In this document: positions 6,548 to 15,109 of the stretch, one piece after another
Position numbering within the stretch: the stretch's first letter is position 1
Layout: each line of letters opens with the position of its first letter
Virus record (IMG/VR): IMGVR_UViG_3300008050_000100
Span: 1-42,529 of that record
Direction: 5' to 3' (one strand)
From: a virus
DNA length: 42,529 nt
Program-made: the position numbers and the translations under genes
Notes under the pieces: model-generated
What the model was told of the DNA's origin: nothing
The model's input: the letters and a program-made list of their open reading frames with translations, nothing else
Databases searched by the model: none

Positions 6548-9500
6548 TACTTGGCGTCCTCCCAGTTAGCGCCAGTGCCCATGGAGATTTCGATTGGCAC
6601 CTCGAGGTCGTCGAGGTACTCCATGAGCTCCTTGATCCGCTTCTTGGCGGGCTCGATGAACTTGGGGTCATCAGGAACCTCGAACACCAGCTCATCGTGG
6701 ACCTGGAGAAGCATTCGGACGCCCAGACGGCGGAGCTCGGGGTCGGACTCGCACCGAATCATGGCTTCGTTGGTCAGGTCCGCCGCCGAACCCTGAATGA
6801 TGGAGTTGACGGACTGGCGCCGCGCCATGGCCTGAAGGCCCCGCTCCGAAGAATCGATGTCTGGTAGGCGCCGGAAGCGTCCCGTATAGGTCTGCACGAA
6901 GAGGTGGTTCGCACAGTCTTCGTGGGTCTGGTCAATCCACTCTTTGACGTAGGGGTAGGCGGAGAAGTAGCTCTTGATGGTCTCCTCGGCTTTGGGGCAC
7001 TTGAAGAAGACCCGTCCTGCTCGTTTCGAGAGACTCTCGGAGACCGGGAAGCCCAGCTGTCTTCCCAGCTTGACCGCTCCGATTCCGTAGATAAGGCCGA
7101 AGCCTACCGCCTTCATGTTCGAGCGTACGCCGACCAGTTCGTAGTCTCGAGGGGTCGCCTCTCGGTCTAGGTCGCCGTCTACGGCCTTCTTGGCCTCTAC
7201 GACATCCTCGTAGTCGTACCCCGCAGCGCGTTCAGCAGTCTTGCAGTGCAGGTCTTGCCCGTTGCGGATGGCGTCGATCATGCTCGGGTCGCCACTATTC
7301 GAGACCAGAAGGCCCTGAGCGAAGTACTTGTGGCTTTCTTCTACTGTGATGTCGTATTTGGAACCGGCGCCACAGCCCATCTGCGCCTCCCCCGCTCTCC
7401 CTGCTCTCTTCTCGATAATCTTGACAGGAGTGACAGGGGAGACTGACTCATCCCAGCCGGAGGTTTCTTCTGTCCGTAGGTGTTCAGGCACCTTGTACTT
7501 CATCGAGGCGGGCATATGTGGCTCGATCAAACGAAGGAACTTCTCGGCATTCTCTCCGCAGACCCCGAATCCGTTTTTCCACTTTCTGAAGGGAAGGTCG
7601 AACAGAGAGCCGAGGAAGTCTACCTCCTCTTCCGTAATTCGTACGTTGGCGATACTGGCGCAGAAACCCTTGGTCGGGTCTTGGCAGCGTGAGTCCCTAG
7701 ATAGATTTCCGTCGTCCGCATACCAGATGGCCAGCCCTCGGGGGTCCAGCCGCATTAGGGCTGCGATCGTAGGGCACTTCTTTCCGCCCTTATACATCGC
7801 ATCCCAAAGTCTTTCGAGCTGGAAGGACGCGCGAAGATGACCCCTATGCATCTTTCCGTCGTGCCCAATACGAGTTGTCCAGGGAGCTAGGACCCCCTCC
7901 TTGAAGCGGAAATAGGCTTCTTGTTTGTTGCTGTGGTAGAAGGAGGCCCCGTGGAAAGTGCCCTCGCTGGTCTTTGACCTTCCCTTCTTAAAGTTCCCGT
8001 CCCCTAACAGAGATCCGAGAACCATCTGAAAAGCTCCTCCTTGTAGATTCGGGGAGTCAAAGAGGATACTGTCCCCGATCTTGAGATCTTTGAGTTGAGA
8101 CCTAGCTCCGTTAGGGCGGTAGATGTAGTGCTCGTCTGTGGCGATGAGCTTCATCCAGGGAGCCCCTTCGTGGCGAAGAACGGTCCAGTCTTCAGGACGC
8201 AGCCCTCCTCGATAGGGGGCGTGCCGTACGGGTGCCCCGTTCTTGAAGTGAGCTACTACTGCACAGGGGATTTTCTCTCCGGTCTCGAAGTTGTAGCTTT
8301 CAACTTCACCGCACCACTCATCCCTAACCATCTGCCCGATAGGCATCTTGCCGCCGCCCGCTAGTGTGACCGCCATGTTCCGGTGGAGGCAGAAGTGCGC
8401 CATGATGCGCATCTCGAGCTGTTTGTAGTCGGCGACAATCAGGGTCATGGGGAAGTCGTCAGGCAGGGAAGGAACTGGTACGTCCACCAGCTCGTCCATG
8501 CACCACTGAGGGTCGCAAACCCCCCACGTTCCTGCGACGAACAGCTGCCTAATCTGGCGCCCCGCCTCTCCCTTCGCGGGGATATTCTGCAGGTTGGGCT
8601 TGCTAGAACTCAGTCGCCCCGACACAGTGCCGGACTGGTTCAGGGAGGTGTGTGCTCTCCCACGAAGGTCTACCCAATCCCGGACCTTATCGACGTAGGT
8701 TCCATGAAGCTTGGCGAGCTTGCGGAACTCGACGATGTCCTTGGCCACCTGAAGGCCGCGCTCTGCGAAGCCCTCCAGCACAGCGGCTTTCGTAGACGGT
8801 TTCTTGATTCCGCTTTCCCCGCCGGAGGTCATGTGGACCGGAGGGTCTCCGAAGGGGTCTAGCCACGTGTCCGTTGCTTCGTCGTAGGTGAATAGAAGCG
8901 CTAGGAGATCCTTGGTGCTGTTGACGTTGATGTCGGCGCCCGCAGCCTTGATGATCTTCCGTTCCACTTTGCCCATTGCCTCTCGCATGGGGCGCTCGAG
9001 TTCGGCAGCGGCCTCTAGATCGATCGACATCCCCCGTCGTTCCATGTTCCACAGAACGCGAGTGAAGGGCTTGGACGTGTTCTCGTAGAAGTCGAGGAGC
9101 GTCACTTCCTCCTCTTCCTCTTCGTCGAAGCCGATAGAGACGGCACTCAGCGCCGACTGATACACCTGCTCTACCAGCGCATTGGATGACCAGGCGTCAA
9201 GCGAGGCGTAGTCCCCGACGATCAACCGAAGGTAGTCGAGGGGGTCTCTATCGATCTGGATTCTCTTCCGGAGACGGTACTGCAGAACCTCGTGGGCCTC
9301 CTTCGCGAGCTCGGGGTCGTCCCACCACTTTCGAAGGGACTCTCTTTCCGCTGCCGGCATGTGGCCAACGTCTCCCACCAAATTGAGGAAGTCGAGAATG
9401 TACCCGGCCTTGCCCGTAGTTCGGGCGGCTAGTTCCGTGTCTCGTGCCATTTTCAGCAGCTGCTTGTTCTTCAGCACGAAACCCGCGTCCACGGACTTGT

Positions 9501-10095
9501 GCAGCTTCTGCAGGATCTTGATTACCTGCTCGTCCCCGGTAGCCTTCCCCAGAGCTACAAGGACGTCACTGGCCTCGTCGGAGCGACGTCCTTCGAGAAT
9601 GTCGTGGATGCGGCACAGCATCCGCACTTCGTTGTCGGTCTTCCCCACGTTGCCGAACACTTGCTTGAACGGGCTCATGCGTAGGCCAAGATGGTCGCGG
9701 GCGCAGTCTTTCAGCCCGTGTCGTCCGATCCGATTCTCGTCGAAGAGCCAATCCGCGGGGATAGTGTCTTCGATGGGGCCGCGGATGATGATGCCGTGGT
9801 TCGCGGTCCAGTGAAGGTCGACCTTGGCGTTGGTCATCCGCTTGGCGACCTCTGGGTCTTCTAGTGTGTCTCGAAAGACCTCAAGAAGCCGGACGGGGCC
9901 CGCGATGCGGACATCGTGGTCGCTAAAGGAGAAGAAGCGAATGCGGGTCTTGATAGGGTCGAGGCCTGTCGTCTCTGTATCGTAGCCGTACACGGGAAGG
10001 CTCCCGAAGTACTCTGCCCAGTTCTCTGCCTCTTCCTTGTCCTCGATGTACATCGGGGGAGGCGTCCGGACGAACGACGAGGAACGTCGGGTCAT
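6547..10095 (-). CDS. polA: DNA polymerase I (family A) containing an intein
   Basis: The precursor is 1182 residues. An N-terminal 3'-5' exonuclease is intact: Asp39/Glu41 in YDTETT, Asn89-Asp93, and Tyr296-x3-Asp300. The polymerase domain has TVSGRLSSSKPNLQNIP near 490-506, motif A at Asp556-Tyr557-Lys-Gln-Leu-Glu561, motif B with Arg991, Lys995, Phe999 and Tyr1003, and motif C His1133-Asp1134-Glu1135. There is no 5' nuclease domain, as in many phage enzymes. An intein occupies residues 569-933, straight after motif A; without it the chain is about 817 residues and joins seamlessly as AHF/SGDP. It should be the phage replicase. The ATG at 10095 has GGAG upstream, directly below a 12-bp hairpin. 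Expression of active enzyme requires protein splicing. Confidence 0.95.
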   Translation of the reverse strand: MTRRSSSFVRTPPPMYIEDKEEAENWAEYFGSLPVYGYDTETTGLDPIKTRIRFFSFSDHDVRIAGPVRLLEVFRDTLEDPEVAKRMTNAKVDLHWTANHGIIIRGPIEDTIPADWLFDENRIGRHGLKDCARDHLGLRMSPFKQVFGNVGKTDNEVRMLCRIHDILEGRRSDEASDVLVALGKATGDEQVIKILQKLHKSVDAGFVLKNKQLLKMARDTELAARTTGKAGYILDFLNLVGDVGHMPAAERESLRKWWDDPELAKEAHEVLQYRLRKRIQIDRDPLDYLRLIVGDYASLDAWSSNALVEQVYQSALSAVSIGFDEEEEEEVTLLDFYENTSKPFTRVLWNMERRGMSIDLEAAAELERPMREAMGKVERKIIKAAGADINVNSTKDLLALLFTYDEATDTWLDPFGDPPVHMTSGGESGIKKPSTKAAVLEGFAERGLQVAKDIVEFRKLAKLHGTYVDKVRDWVDLRGRAHTSLNQSGTVSGRLSSSKPNLQNIPAKGEAGRQIRQLFVAGTWGVCDPQWCMDELVDVPVPSLPDDFPMTLIVADYKQLEMRIMAHFCLHRNMAVTLAGGGKMPIGQMVRDEWCGEVESYNFETGEKIPCAVVAHFKNGAPVRHAPYRGGLRPEDWTVLRHEGAPWMKLIATDEHYIYRPNGARSQLKDLKIGDSILFDSPNLQGGAFQMVLGSLLGDGNFKKGRSKTSEGTFHGASFYHSNKQEAYFRFKEGVLAPWTTRIGHDGKMHRGHLRASFQLERLWDAMYKGGKKCPTIAALMRLDPRGLAIWYADDGNLSRDSRCQDPTKGFCASIANVRITEEEVDFLGSLFDLPFRKWKNGFGVCGENAEKFLRLIEPHMPASMKYKVPEHLRTEETSGWDESVSPVTPVKIIEKRAGRAGEAQMGCGAGSKYDITVEESHKYFAQGLLVSNSGDPSMIDAIRNGQDLHCKTAERAAGYDYEDVVEAKKAVDGDLDREATPRDYELVGVRSNMKAVGFGLIYGIGAVKLGRQLGFPVSESLSKRAGRVFFKCPKAEETIKSYFSAYPYVKEWIDQTHEDCANHLFVQTYTGRFRRLPDIDSSERGLQAMARRQSVNSIIQGSAADLTNEAMIRCESDPELRRLGVRMLLQVHDELVFEVPDDPKFIEPAKKRIKELMEYLDDLEVPIEISMGTGANWEDAK
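7297..8391 (-). mobile_element. Intein with LAGLIDADG endonuclease in polA
   Basis: The 365-residue insert begins at Cys569 and ends at Asn933, with Ser934 as the next extein residue. Splicing motifs are present: N-terminal Cys, TDEH (Thr653-x2-His656) and a terminal Val-Ser-Asn. The usual penultimate His is Ser. Two endonuclease helices, LGSLLGDG near 693-700 and LAIWYADDG near 788-796, mark a LAGLIDADG homing enzyme. It sits between motif A and the SGDP segment that all family A polymerases share, a known type of hotspot. Boundaries were checked on the DNA (TGC at 8389-8391, AAT at 7297-7299). Confidence 0.92.
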
Positions 10096-10106
10096 AGGGG
10101 CTCCAG

Positions 10107-10134
10107 CGCAGCGGGGGCAAAGGCCCCCGCTGCG
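10107..10134 (-). promoter_or_regulatory. 12-bp perfect hairpin before polA
   Basis: CGCAGCGGGGGC at 107-118 of this line pairs perfectly with 10123-10134 around a four-base loop. It fills the gap between the zinc-ribbon/SSB stop and the polymerase ribosome site. No T run follows, so partial termination, RNA processing or protection of the polymerase message is more likely than full termination. Confidence 0.6.
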
Positions 10135-10159
10135 GGTAGGAATTTAGGGGGAAGCGGCG

Positions 10160-11485
10160 TTACGCCCGGCGACCCCGGCGCTTGGTGGACTTGCGCGCAG
10201 GCTTTCCGCGCCTCCGAGAAGACTTGGTGTCGTCGTCGGAGTCATCGGAGTCATCACTGCCTTTATCGGCCGCCCGTTTGCGGATGTCCTCGTACCTCCG
10301 GGCAGTAGCCGCTCGGAAGGGGTTGGGGCGGCCCAGCCAAGAGGCGATGTCGTCGTTGGACCGGGGCTCGAAGATCTGCTTGAAGTTGAACTGGTTCTCG
10401 ACGTATGCCTTCACGTCCTCCACGAAGATGAAGTCACCGTCGTCATCCAGTACGGGGACGTCTGCCCCCTCGTCATTCTCCGTCATCTCGATGAGGTAGG
10501 TGTCGTCCGGGAGGACGTACTCGTCGAGAGGAGTGACCTTCTTCACTTCGATGATCGTCGCGGCGCGCTCACCGGTCTTGATGAGCGAGGCAACGACTTC
10601 GAACCACCGGTAGGGGACAGGGTCCCCGCAGTCCGAGCAGAGGTAGCCCACACGGGGGAAGCCGCGTTCGGTGCACTCGGAGCAGGACTGTTCCTTGCCT
10701 TCGTACTCCCACACCTGTTCGCGCGTCATGTCGGCGTCGTCCATCTCGAGAAGCGGCTCTTCGCAGGTAGCGCAGTAGAAGTAGTCGATCTCGAGGCGAC
10801 CCCCGCACTTGCAGAGCTCGGCAGCTTTCCGGTCGGTGGCTTCGATGCACGCCAAGTGGTTCTTGCCGACCTCCAGGTAGCCCTTCTTCACTTGGCGAAC
10901 TTCTTCGTCGTCCACCAAGTCTTCGATGTTCCGCAGGATGTCCTTGCGGTCGCGGATCACCTCCACCTTCTTCCACTCCATGATGGGGTCGCCGCGCTTG
11001 ATGTCGCGGTCGGGGATGTCCCGTTCCCAGCACCGGACGTTTCCGTCCTTGTCGGTGGCCTCGACCTGGGTGTACAGGTCCAGGTGAAGTGTGTTGATCG
11101 CGAAAGAGGACGGCTTCCCCTGGTTGGCGCGGCGACGGCCATCTACCTGGGAGCTTCCCTCGGTCTTCGCCAGACATGCCACGCATGGGCTGCCATCGTG
11201 GAACTCGTGGCACGTGGTGCGCCACGGGTACTTCCTCCCTGCGGGGAGCACCTTGTGTTGGTGGAAGGCGTAGTAGGCCAGGTGAGGCTCCACTCCGTCG
11301 TTCTTTTCCACCTCTTCGGGGCGTCGGTCCGGGTACGTTCCCGGAACGAGGAGGAAGTCCTCCGCAGCCCCCCGGGGGACATCGATGCGGTCGCGCCATC
11401 CTCCGCGCCACCCCTTTCCACGGCCCTTGCTTGTGCGCTCTCGGCGCACGGATTGTCTAACGTCTACGGTCTTGTGCTTTGCCAT
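10160..11485 (-). CDS. Zinc-ribbon protein, possible phage SSB
   Basis: The product is 441 residues from the ATG at 11485 (AGAGGG upstream); a longer frame to 11539 would run deep into the primase gene. The N-terminus is basic. A His/Cys set near residue 90-105 (CHEFHDGSPCVAC) resembles the zinc site of T4 gp32-type ssDNA-binding proteins, and two further ribbons follow (CKC...CATC and CSEC...CSDC). The middle has beta-rich segments and the C-terminus holds an Asp/Ser acidic run followed by an Arg/Lys tail. Location between primase and polymerase fits a single-strand binding protein. The call rests on context and the gp32-like Cys pattern; the three metal sites are unusual for a simple SSB, so a transcription or clamp-type role remains possible. 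Confidence 0.55.
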   Translation of the reverse strand: MAKHKTVDVRQSVRRERTSKGRGKGWRGGWRDRIDVPRGAAEDFLLVPGTYPDRRPEEVEKNDGVEPHLAYYAFHQHKVLPAGRKYPWRTTCHEFHDGSPCVACLAKTEGSSQVDGRRRANQGKPSSFAINTLHLDLYTQVEATDKDGNVRCWERDIPDRDIKRGDPIMEWKKVEVIRDRKDILRNIEDLVDDEEVRQVKKGYLEVGKNHLACIEATDRKAAELCKCGGRLEIDYFYCATCEEPLLEMDDADMTREQVWEYEGKEQSCSECTERGFPRVGYLCSDCGDPVPYRWFEVVASLIKTGERAATIIEVKKVTPLDEYVLPDDTYLIEMTENDEGADVPVLDDDGDFIFVEDVKAYVENQFNFKQIFEPRSNDDIASWLGRPNPFRAATARRYEDIRKRAADKGSDDSDDSDDDTKSSRRRGKPARKSTKRRGRRA

Positions 11486-12542
11486 ACGGCCCTCTTTTCG
11501 CTCGTGGTCCGAACCTCTTTCGATACTCTCGTAGATCACCTACGAGGGCTCTTGGTTGTCGGGACTCCCATTCCGGGAAGCTGAGCGTTGTTGCGATTGA
11601 TTGATGTAGGTCTTCTTCTGAAAGGTCATCCGGCTGAAGATCTACCTCCGTGTGGTCTGGATATCTGAGAACTCGGACATCCATTCCGCGAAGACTATAG
11701 CCGATTTTGTACGTACCGCGTACACCTGCTCGACCTGCGTCAAGGCAGAGAACAACGGTACCTCCCATTCGCTCCAGAAAGGTCCTTTGAGGCCTAGTTA
11801 TGGACGATCCCATTAGCGCACCGGTCATCTCGTACCCGTGCTGGACCAACCACAGTGCCGCCTTGTACCCTTCGGCCACATAGATGGTGGGGCGCGCGCC
11901 TCCTACGAACGCAGAAGCGTAGATGTGCTCGCAGCGCCAGACCAAATCTCGGTTGTTGAACGCGCACTGCTTGTACCCCATCTCGGTGAGTTCCCCGCCG
12001 TCTCCGTCGGTGTACAGTTTGTACTTCGGCCACCGGTTACCCCGGTTGCGTCCGACGATAGCCGCCAGGTACCCATCGACGTCGCGAATGGGGAAGGTGA
12101 TTCGGTCTCGCTGGAGGTCTACTCCGATATCATGAGACCATAGGACGTCAGGGTCGAACCCCGCGTCCAGTAGTTCTTGTGGGCACTGTTCGAACAGCCC
12201 TAGTATGCGCTCTGGTAACGGATTGGCTGTTCGGAAGTTCCCGACTTCTTTCTTCTTACGCGCAGCTCGAGCGGACGACCTCTTTAGCTGAGGCTGCATC
12301 CGTTCCCAGATACGCGCTGCGGTCGGCTTAGACGCGACCTCTACAAGAAGACTGCGCATGCTGCCCCCGCCGCACCCGGCGAAGCAATGCCACTGTCCCG
12401 TATCTAGGTTTAGGCTCAAGGAAGGGGTAGATGACCCCGGGCTCTCTCCGTGTAGCGGACAGAAGGCGAGCACGTTCCCTGACGAGGCGTTGCCTCGGAT
12501 CGTCATGTACTGCTCGAATACCTCCCGTACCGTCGAACTCAA
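11457..12542 (-). CDS. dnaG: DnaG-like primase with altered Toprim site
   Basis: The 361-residue protein has a DnaG zinc finger (Cys28, His31, Cys53, Cys57; CPLHGE then HCFAGC) and a Toprim core with Glu224-Gly225 (YVAEGYKAAL). It is far shorter than cellular DnaG (about 580), as expected without a helicase-binding tail. In the Toprim DxD motif the second Asp is Gly: Asp268-Ala269-Gly270 (LDAGRAG), confirmed in the DNA. That Asp helps bind Mg in DnaG, so catalysis may be weak or use other residues. The start is a TTG at 12542 overlapping the helicase TGA; an ATG at 12506 is an alternative. It would lay RNA primers with the adjacent DnaB-like helicase. Confidence 0.82.
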   Translation of the reverse strand: MSSTVREVFEQYMTIRGNASSGNVLAFCPLHGESPGSSTPSLSLNLDTGQWHCFAGCGGGSMRSLLVEVASKPTAARIWERMQPQLKRSSARAARKKKEVGNFRTANPLPERILGLFEQCPQELLDAGFDPDVLWSHDIGVDLQRDRITFPIRDVDGYLAAIVGRNRGNRWPKYKLYTDGDGGELTEMGYKQCAFNNRDLVWRCEHIYASAFVGGARPTIYVAEGYKAALWLVQHGYEMTGALMGSSITRPQRTFLERMGGTVVLCLDAGRAGVRGTYKIGYSLRGMDVRVLRYPDHTEVDLQPDDLSEEDLHQSIATTLSFPEWESRQPRALVGDLREYRKRFGPRAKRGPYGKAQDRRR

Positions 12543-13948
12543 GCGCGGATTCGGCCTTTCTTGGCCGCCTTTCTGGGCTTCTTCGTCCGCTTCTTCTCCT
12601 CGACCTTGGGCGCTTCTTCTTTGCTCACTCCTTGGTCCTCCAGGTAAGCCCTCTTGGCGTGGTCAATGAAGTCCTTCACGTTGACCGACGTGCGCCGCAC
12701 GCTGAAGTCTCTGCCGGGGACTGCGTTGATCGTGAAGGGCGCGATTTCCGCATCCCGTACACCTGGAAAGGTGATTAGGACCTCGGGCGTTCCTTCTGGC
12801 GCCTTCCCTTTCACGCAGCGCATGACCACGTCTGCGTCCTGTGCAATGGCGTCCGCGAATGCTACTTCGGCCAAGTCGTCGCCATAGCTCTTGGCGGCTT
12901 CGCGATTGGCTTGGGTAGTACCGAGGACAGGAATGTCCATCTCTAGGGCGAGCTCCTTCAGGTCCCCGCTGACGTTGCCGACGGTGGTCCACTCCCGGTT
13001 TCTCTTCCCAGAGCGCCCGTCTCGCATCAGGTAGAACCCGTCCGCGCATAGCAGGTCCGGGTCGAACTTCTCGATCCGAGCTCGGAGGCTCTCTACGGTG
13101 GAGCCGCCTTTCACCCCCTTATCGGAGAGAAAGAGTAGGCCAGGTTCGCGTCGACCTTCTAGGGCGCTCTCTTGCTCAAGCTCCTCCAGGTCGAAGAGCA
13201 TGTCGAAGTAGTACTCTTCGTCCTCGGGGCTTAGCTGCCCGGTTCGAATCTCCCGGTCGTCCAGCTTGCAGATCATGGCGGCACAGCGTCGCCGTAGCTG
13301 CTGGATGGTCATCTCTTTGGAGTAGACAACGACCCGCCTTCCGTGGAGGAGGTACGCGGTTACCGCAGTGATGCACAGGAGGAACGTCTTCATGTTCTTG
13401 GGGCGGGCGTAGATCACGATGAACTGCCCGTTCTGCATTCCCCCGGTGGCGCGGTTCAACGGCTCCCAGGGGAAGGGGATCCCCAGCACACCTCCGGACT
13501 CTTTGGTGAGCTTGTACTCAGCCATCATGGCTTCGGCTGAGCGCCCCATCAGCACCCCGTCGGGCTCGGAGTACTCCACCGTTAGGTTGCGCAGCTCTCC
13601 CAGGTGCAGGGAAAGGAGCTCGGCGGGGTCCTCTCCTTCGCCAAGAGCGGAGTTGATCTCCTCGAGGATCTCAGTAAGGTCAGCCCGGATATGGTTCTGG
13701 CGGACCTCTCGAATCAAGATCTTGATGGGGTCTCTCGTCGTGCAGAACTCGAAGTTGGGGAACTTCCGACGAAGTCGTTGTCGACTGGGAACCTCTCGAG
13801 ACCCCCCGTACTCTTCGAACAACCACCCGAAGACCTCGAAACCTTCTGGGGTCAGGAAGTGGTCGGGGATGAGGTCTGCGTCAGTTACGGCACGCCAATC
13901 TCCTCGCTCCACGATGTTCGAGATGAGCTCGATCTCCACATGGGCCAT
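12539..13948 (-). CDS. dnaB: DnaB-like replicative helicase
   Basis: The 469-residue product has a short N-terminal helical domain and a RecA-fold C-terminal domain. A DnaB entry segment (GIPFPWEPLNRATGG) near 156-170 leads to Walker A at 181-188 (ARPKNMKT), the phage-type variant in which GxGKT becomes NMKT. A Walker B-like LLCADGFYLM and a 'GTTQANREA' sensor segment follow, then a Lys-rich tail. It should unwind DNA at the fork as a hexamer, with the primase encoded immediately downstream and overlapping it by four bases. ATG at 13948. T4 gp41-type helicases use the same kind of altered P-loop, so this is not taken as inactivation. Confidence 0.85.
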   Translation of the reverse strand: MAHVEIELISNIVERGDWRAVTDADLIPDHFLTPEGFEVFGWLFEEYGGSREVPSRQRLRRKFPNFEFCTTRDPIKILIREVRQNHIRADLTEILEEINSALGEGEDPAELLSLHLGELRNLTVEYSEPDGVLMGRSAEAMMAEYKLTKESGGVLGIPFPWEPLNRATGGMQNGQFIVIYARPKNMKTFLLCITAVTAYLLHGRRVVVYSKEMTIQQLRRRCAAMICKLDDREIRTGQLSPEDEEYYFDMLFDLEELEQESALEGRREPGLLFLSDKGVKGGSTVESLRARIEKFDPDLLCADGFYLMRDGRSGKRNREWTTVGNVSGDLKELALEMDIPVLGTTQANREAAKSYGDDLAEVAFADAIAQDADVVMRCVKGKAPEGTPEVLITFPGVRDAEIAPFTINAVPGRDFSVRRTSVNVKDFIDHAKRAYLEDQGVSKEEAPKVEEKKRTKKPRKAAKKGRIRA

Positions 13949-13950
13949 AT

Positions 13951-14235
13951 CTACAGCTCCTCATCTTCCAGCTCGTTGTCGTCTAGGGGGTACCGCTCTT
14001 CCTGAAGGCCGAGACGGGTATGGAGGAGCCGTTCGGCAGTAGAGTGGAGGACCGCCAGCGCCTCCTGAAGCTCCTTGCTGTCCTCCCCTGTCAGGTCCAC
14101 CTCGCCCCGTCCCATGGGTCCCGAGAATTGCTTGTTGTGCAGCAAGACCGCGTACTGAACGCGAATGCCGCCTGCGCCATCCGGCCCGAATACCGCTTCC
14201 ACGTGCCCGATGTTCACGGAGACGCCATCATCCAC
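13951..14235 (-). CDS. Small acidic protein, unknown
   Basis: The product is 94 residues beginning at a GTG at 14235 with GGAGG seven bases upstream. The first half is beta-like with repeated Gly and Val; the second half forms a Leu/Glu helix and ends in a strongly acidic tail (ELEDEEL). There is no Cys and no known motif. It lies two bases before the DnaB-like gene and overlaps the previous gene by eight bases, so it is a coupled member of the replication unit. Helicase loader or accessory is a positional guess only. Confidence 0.6.
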   Translation of the reverse strand: MDDGVSVNIGHVEAVFGPDGAGGIRVQYAVLLHNKQFSGPMGRGEVDLTGEDSKELQEALAVLHSTAERLLHTRLGLQEERYPLDDNELEDEEL

Positions 14236-14659
14236 GGGAACGCCTCCTTCGCTTCTTCTTGCTCGGTGCCGTCTTCGGGGACGGAGTTTCTCTCCTCGGC
14301 GCCTCCTCGGCGAAGGAACTGGGTTCGCCCGGCGGGAACATCCCCAGCGCAGTCTCTACCGCGTCAGGGAGGAACCCGGAGACAAGTCCTAGCGCCCAGT
14401 CCTGCGCCTGCGCCACGGTCTCGGCGTCTTGGTTGCACGTCAGGGCAGCAGAACAGAACACCGACACGCCATTTCCGTACGACTTATCGGACCGCTCCAA
14501 GGACACCACCACGCGGGCCAACCCGTCTCCGACTAGATCTTCGATTTCGCTATTGGACACGTTCAGTTCCTCCTTGCAGTACGCACGAACGTCGAGCACC
14601 TCGAGGAGCGCCGCAGGCTCCCCCGGGCGCCGCACCTCCGCTCGGATGGTGCCAACCAA
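14228..14659 (-). CDS. Unknown replication-unit protein with basic tail
   Basis: The product is 143 residues. The only clean start for the full domain is a TTG at 14659 that directly follows the upstream TAG, with no good ribosome site, so it may be made by re-initiation. A GTG nine codons in is an alternative. Residues 1-100 look alpha/beta and contain three Cys; the last 35 residues are Pro/Ser-rich and end in a run of Lys and Arg. The globular part resembles small phage proteins found with helicases, without a name I can give. Function unknown. Confidence 0.55.
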   Translation of the reverse strand: MVGTIRAEVRRPGEPAALLEVLDVRAYCKEELNVSNSEIEDLVGDGLARVVVSLERSDKSYGNGVSVFCSAALTCNQDAETVAQAQDWALGLVSGFLPDAVETALGMFPPGEPSSFAEEAPRRETPSPKTAPSKKKRRRRSRG

Positions 14660-15109
14660 CTAGAGCTTGAGTGCTTTGGGGATGAAGACCTGAGTAGTGC
14701 CTTCGGTCTTCTTGATGAATTCCGCGTACACGACGCGTAGCGCCTTCGGCAGCCGCTCGAGCTGGCCCGGGACAACCTTGAACTCCAGGAACCCGCAGCG
14801 AAGGAGGTCATCGATGTCCCCACGCTGCTCCGCAGTTTCGACGATGTCCTCCAGCGCAGCGCTGGTCTTGCTCACTCCCCGCGTCGTGAACGAATGGTCG
14901 CCGAACTGAATGGAGCTCTGCTTCGAGTTCCGGATAGCGGTCTTCATCAGACCTTCCAGCTTCGGAAGCCGCACCAGGGCGCGGGCGCGCAAGTCCCACT
15001 CTTCGGGGAAGGCTTCTTCCATCTCTGCGTCGATCCCGCGCACGGTTGCGATGGTCTCGACGTACTCTTCGATCAGCTCTACTGCTTCGGCCTCTTTGTT
15101 TTCCTTCAT
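14660..15109 (-). CDS. Unknown helical protein
   Basis: The product is 149 residues from an ATG at 15109 that overlaps the UDG-like gene's TGA (ATGA). The N-terminal 60 residues are helical and acidic; the middle contains 'IQFGDHSFTTRGVSKT', a Gly/Ser/Thr loop region; the C-terminal part has Lys-rich helices and an FIPKALKL end. One Cys. I recognise no enzyme motif. Its fixed place between the UDG-like and helicase genes, with overlaps on both sides, makes it a real gene of the replication unit. Confidence 0.6.
   Translation of the reverse strand: MKENKEAEAVELIEEYVETIATVRGIDAEMEEAFPEEWDLRARALVRLPKLEGLMKTAIRNSKQSSIQFGDHSFTTRGVSKTSAALEDIVETAEQRGDIDDLLRCGFLEFKVVPGQLERLPKALRVVYAEFIKKTEGTTQVFIPKALKL

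Noticed and set aside
12539-13948. Altered P-loop of DnaB-like helicase (NMKT)
   Set aside because: Several phage helicases share this type of P-loop; it is not evidence of inactivity.
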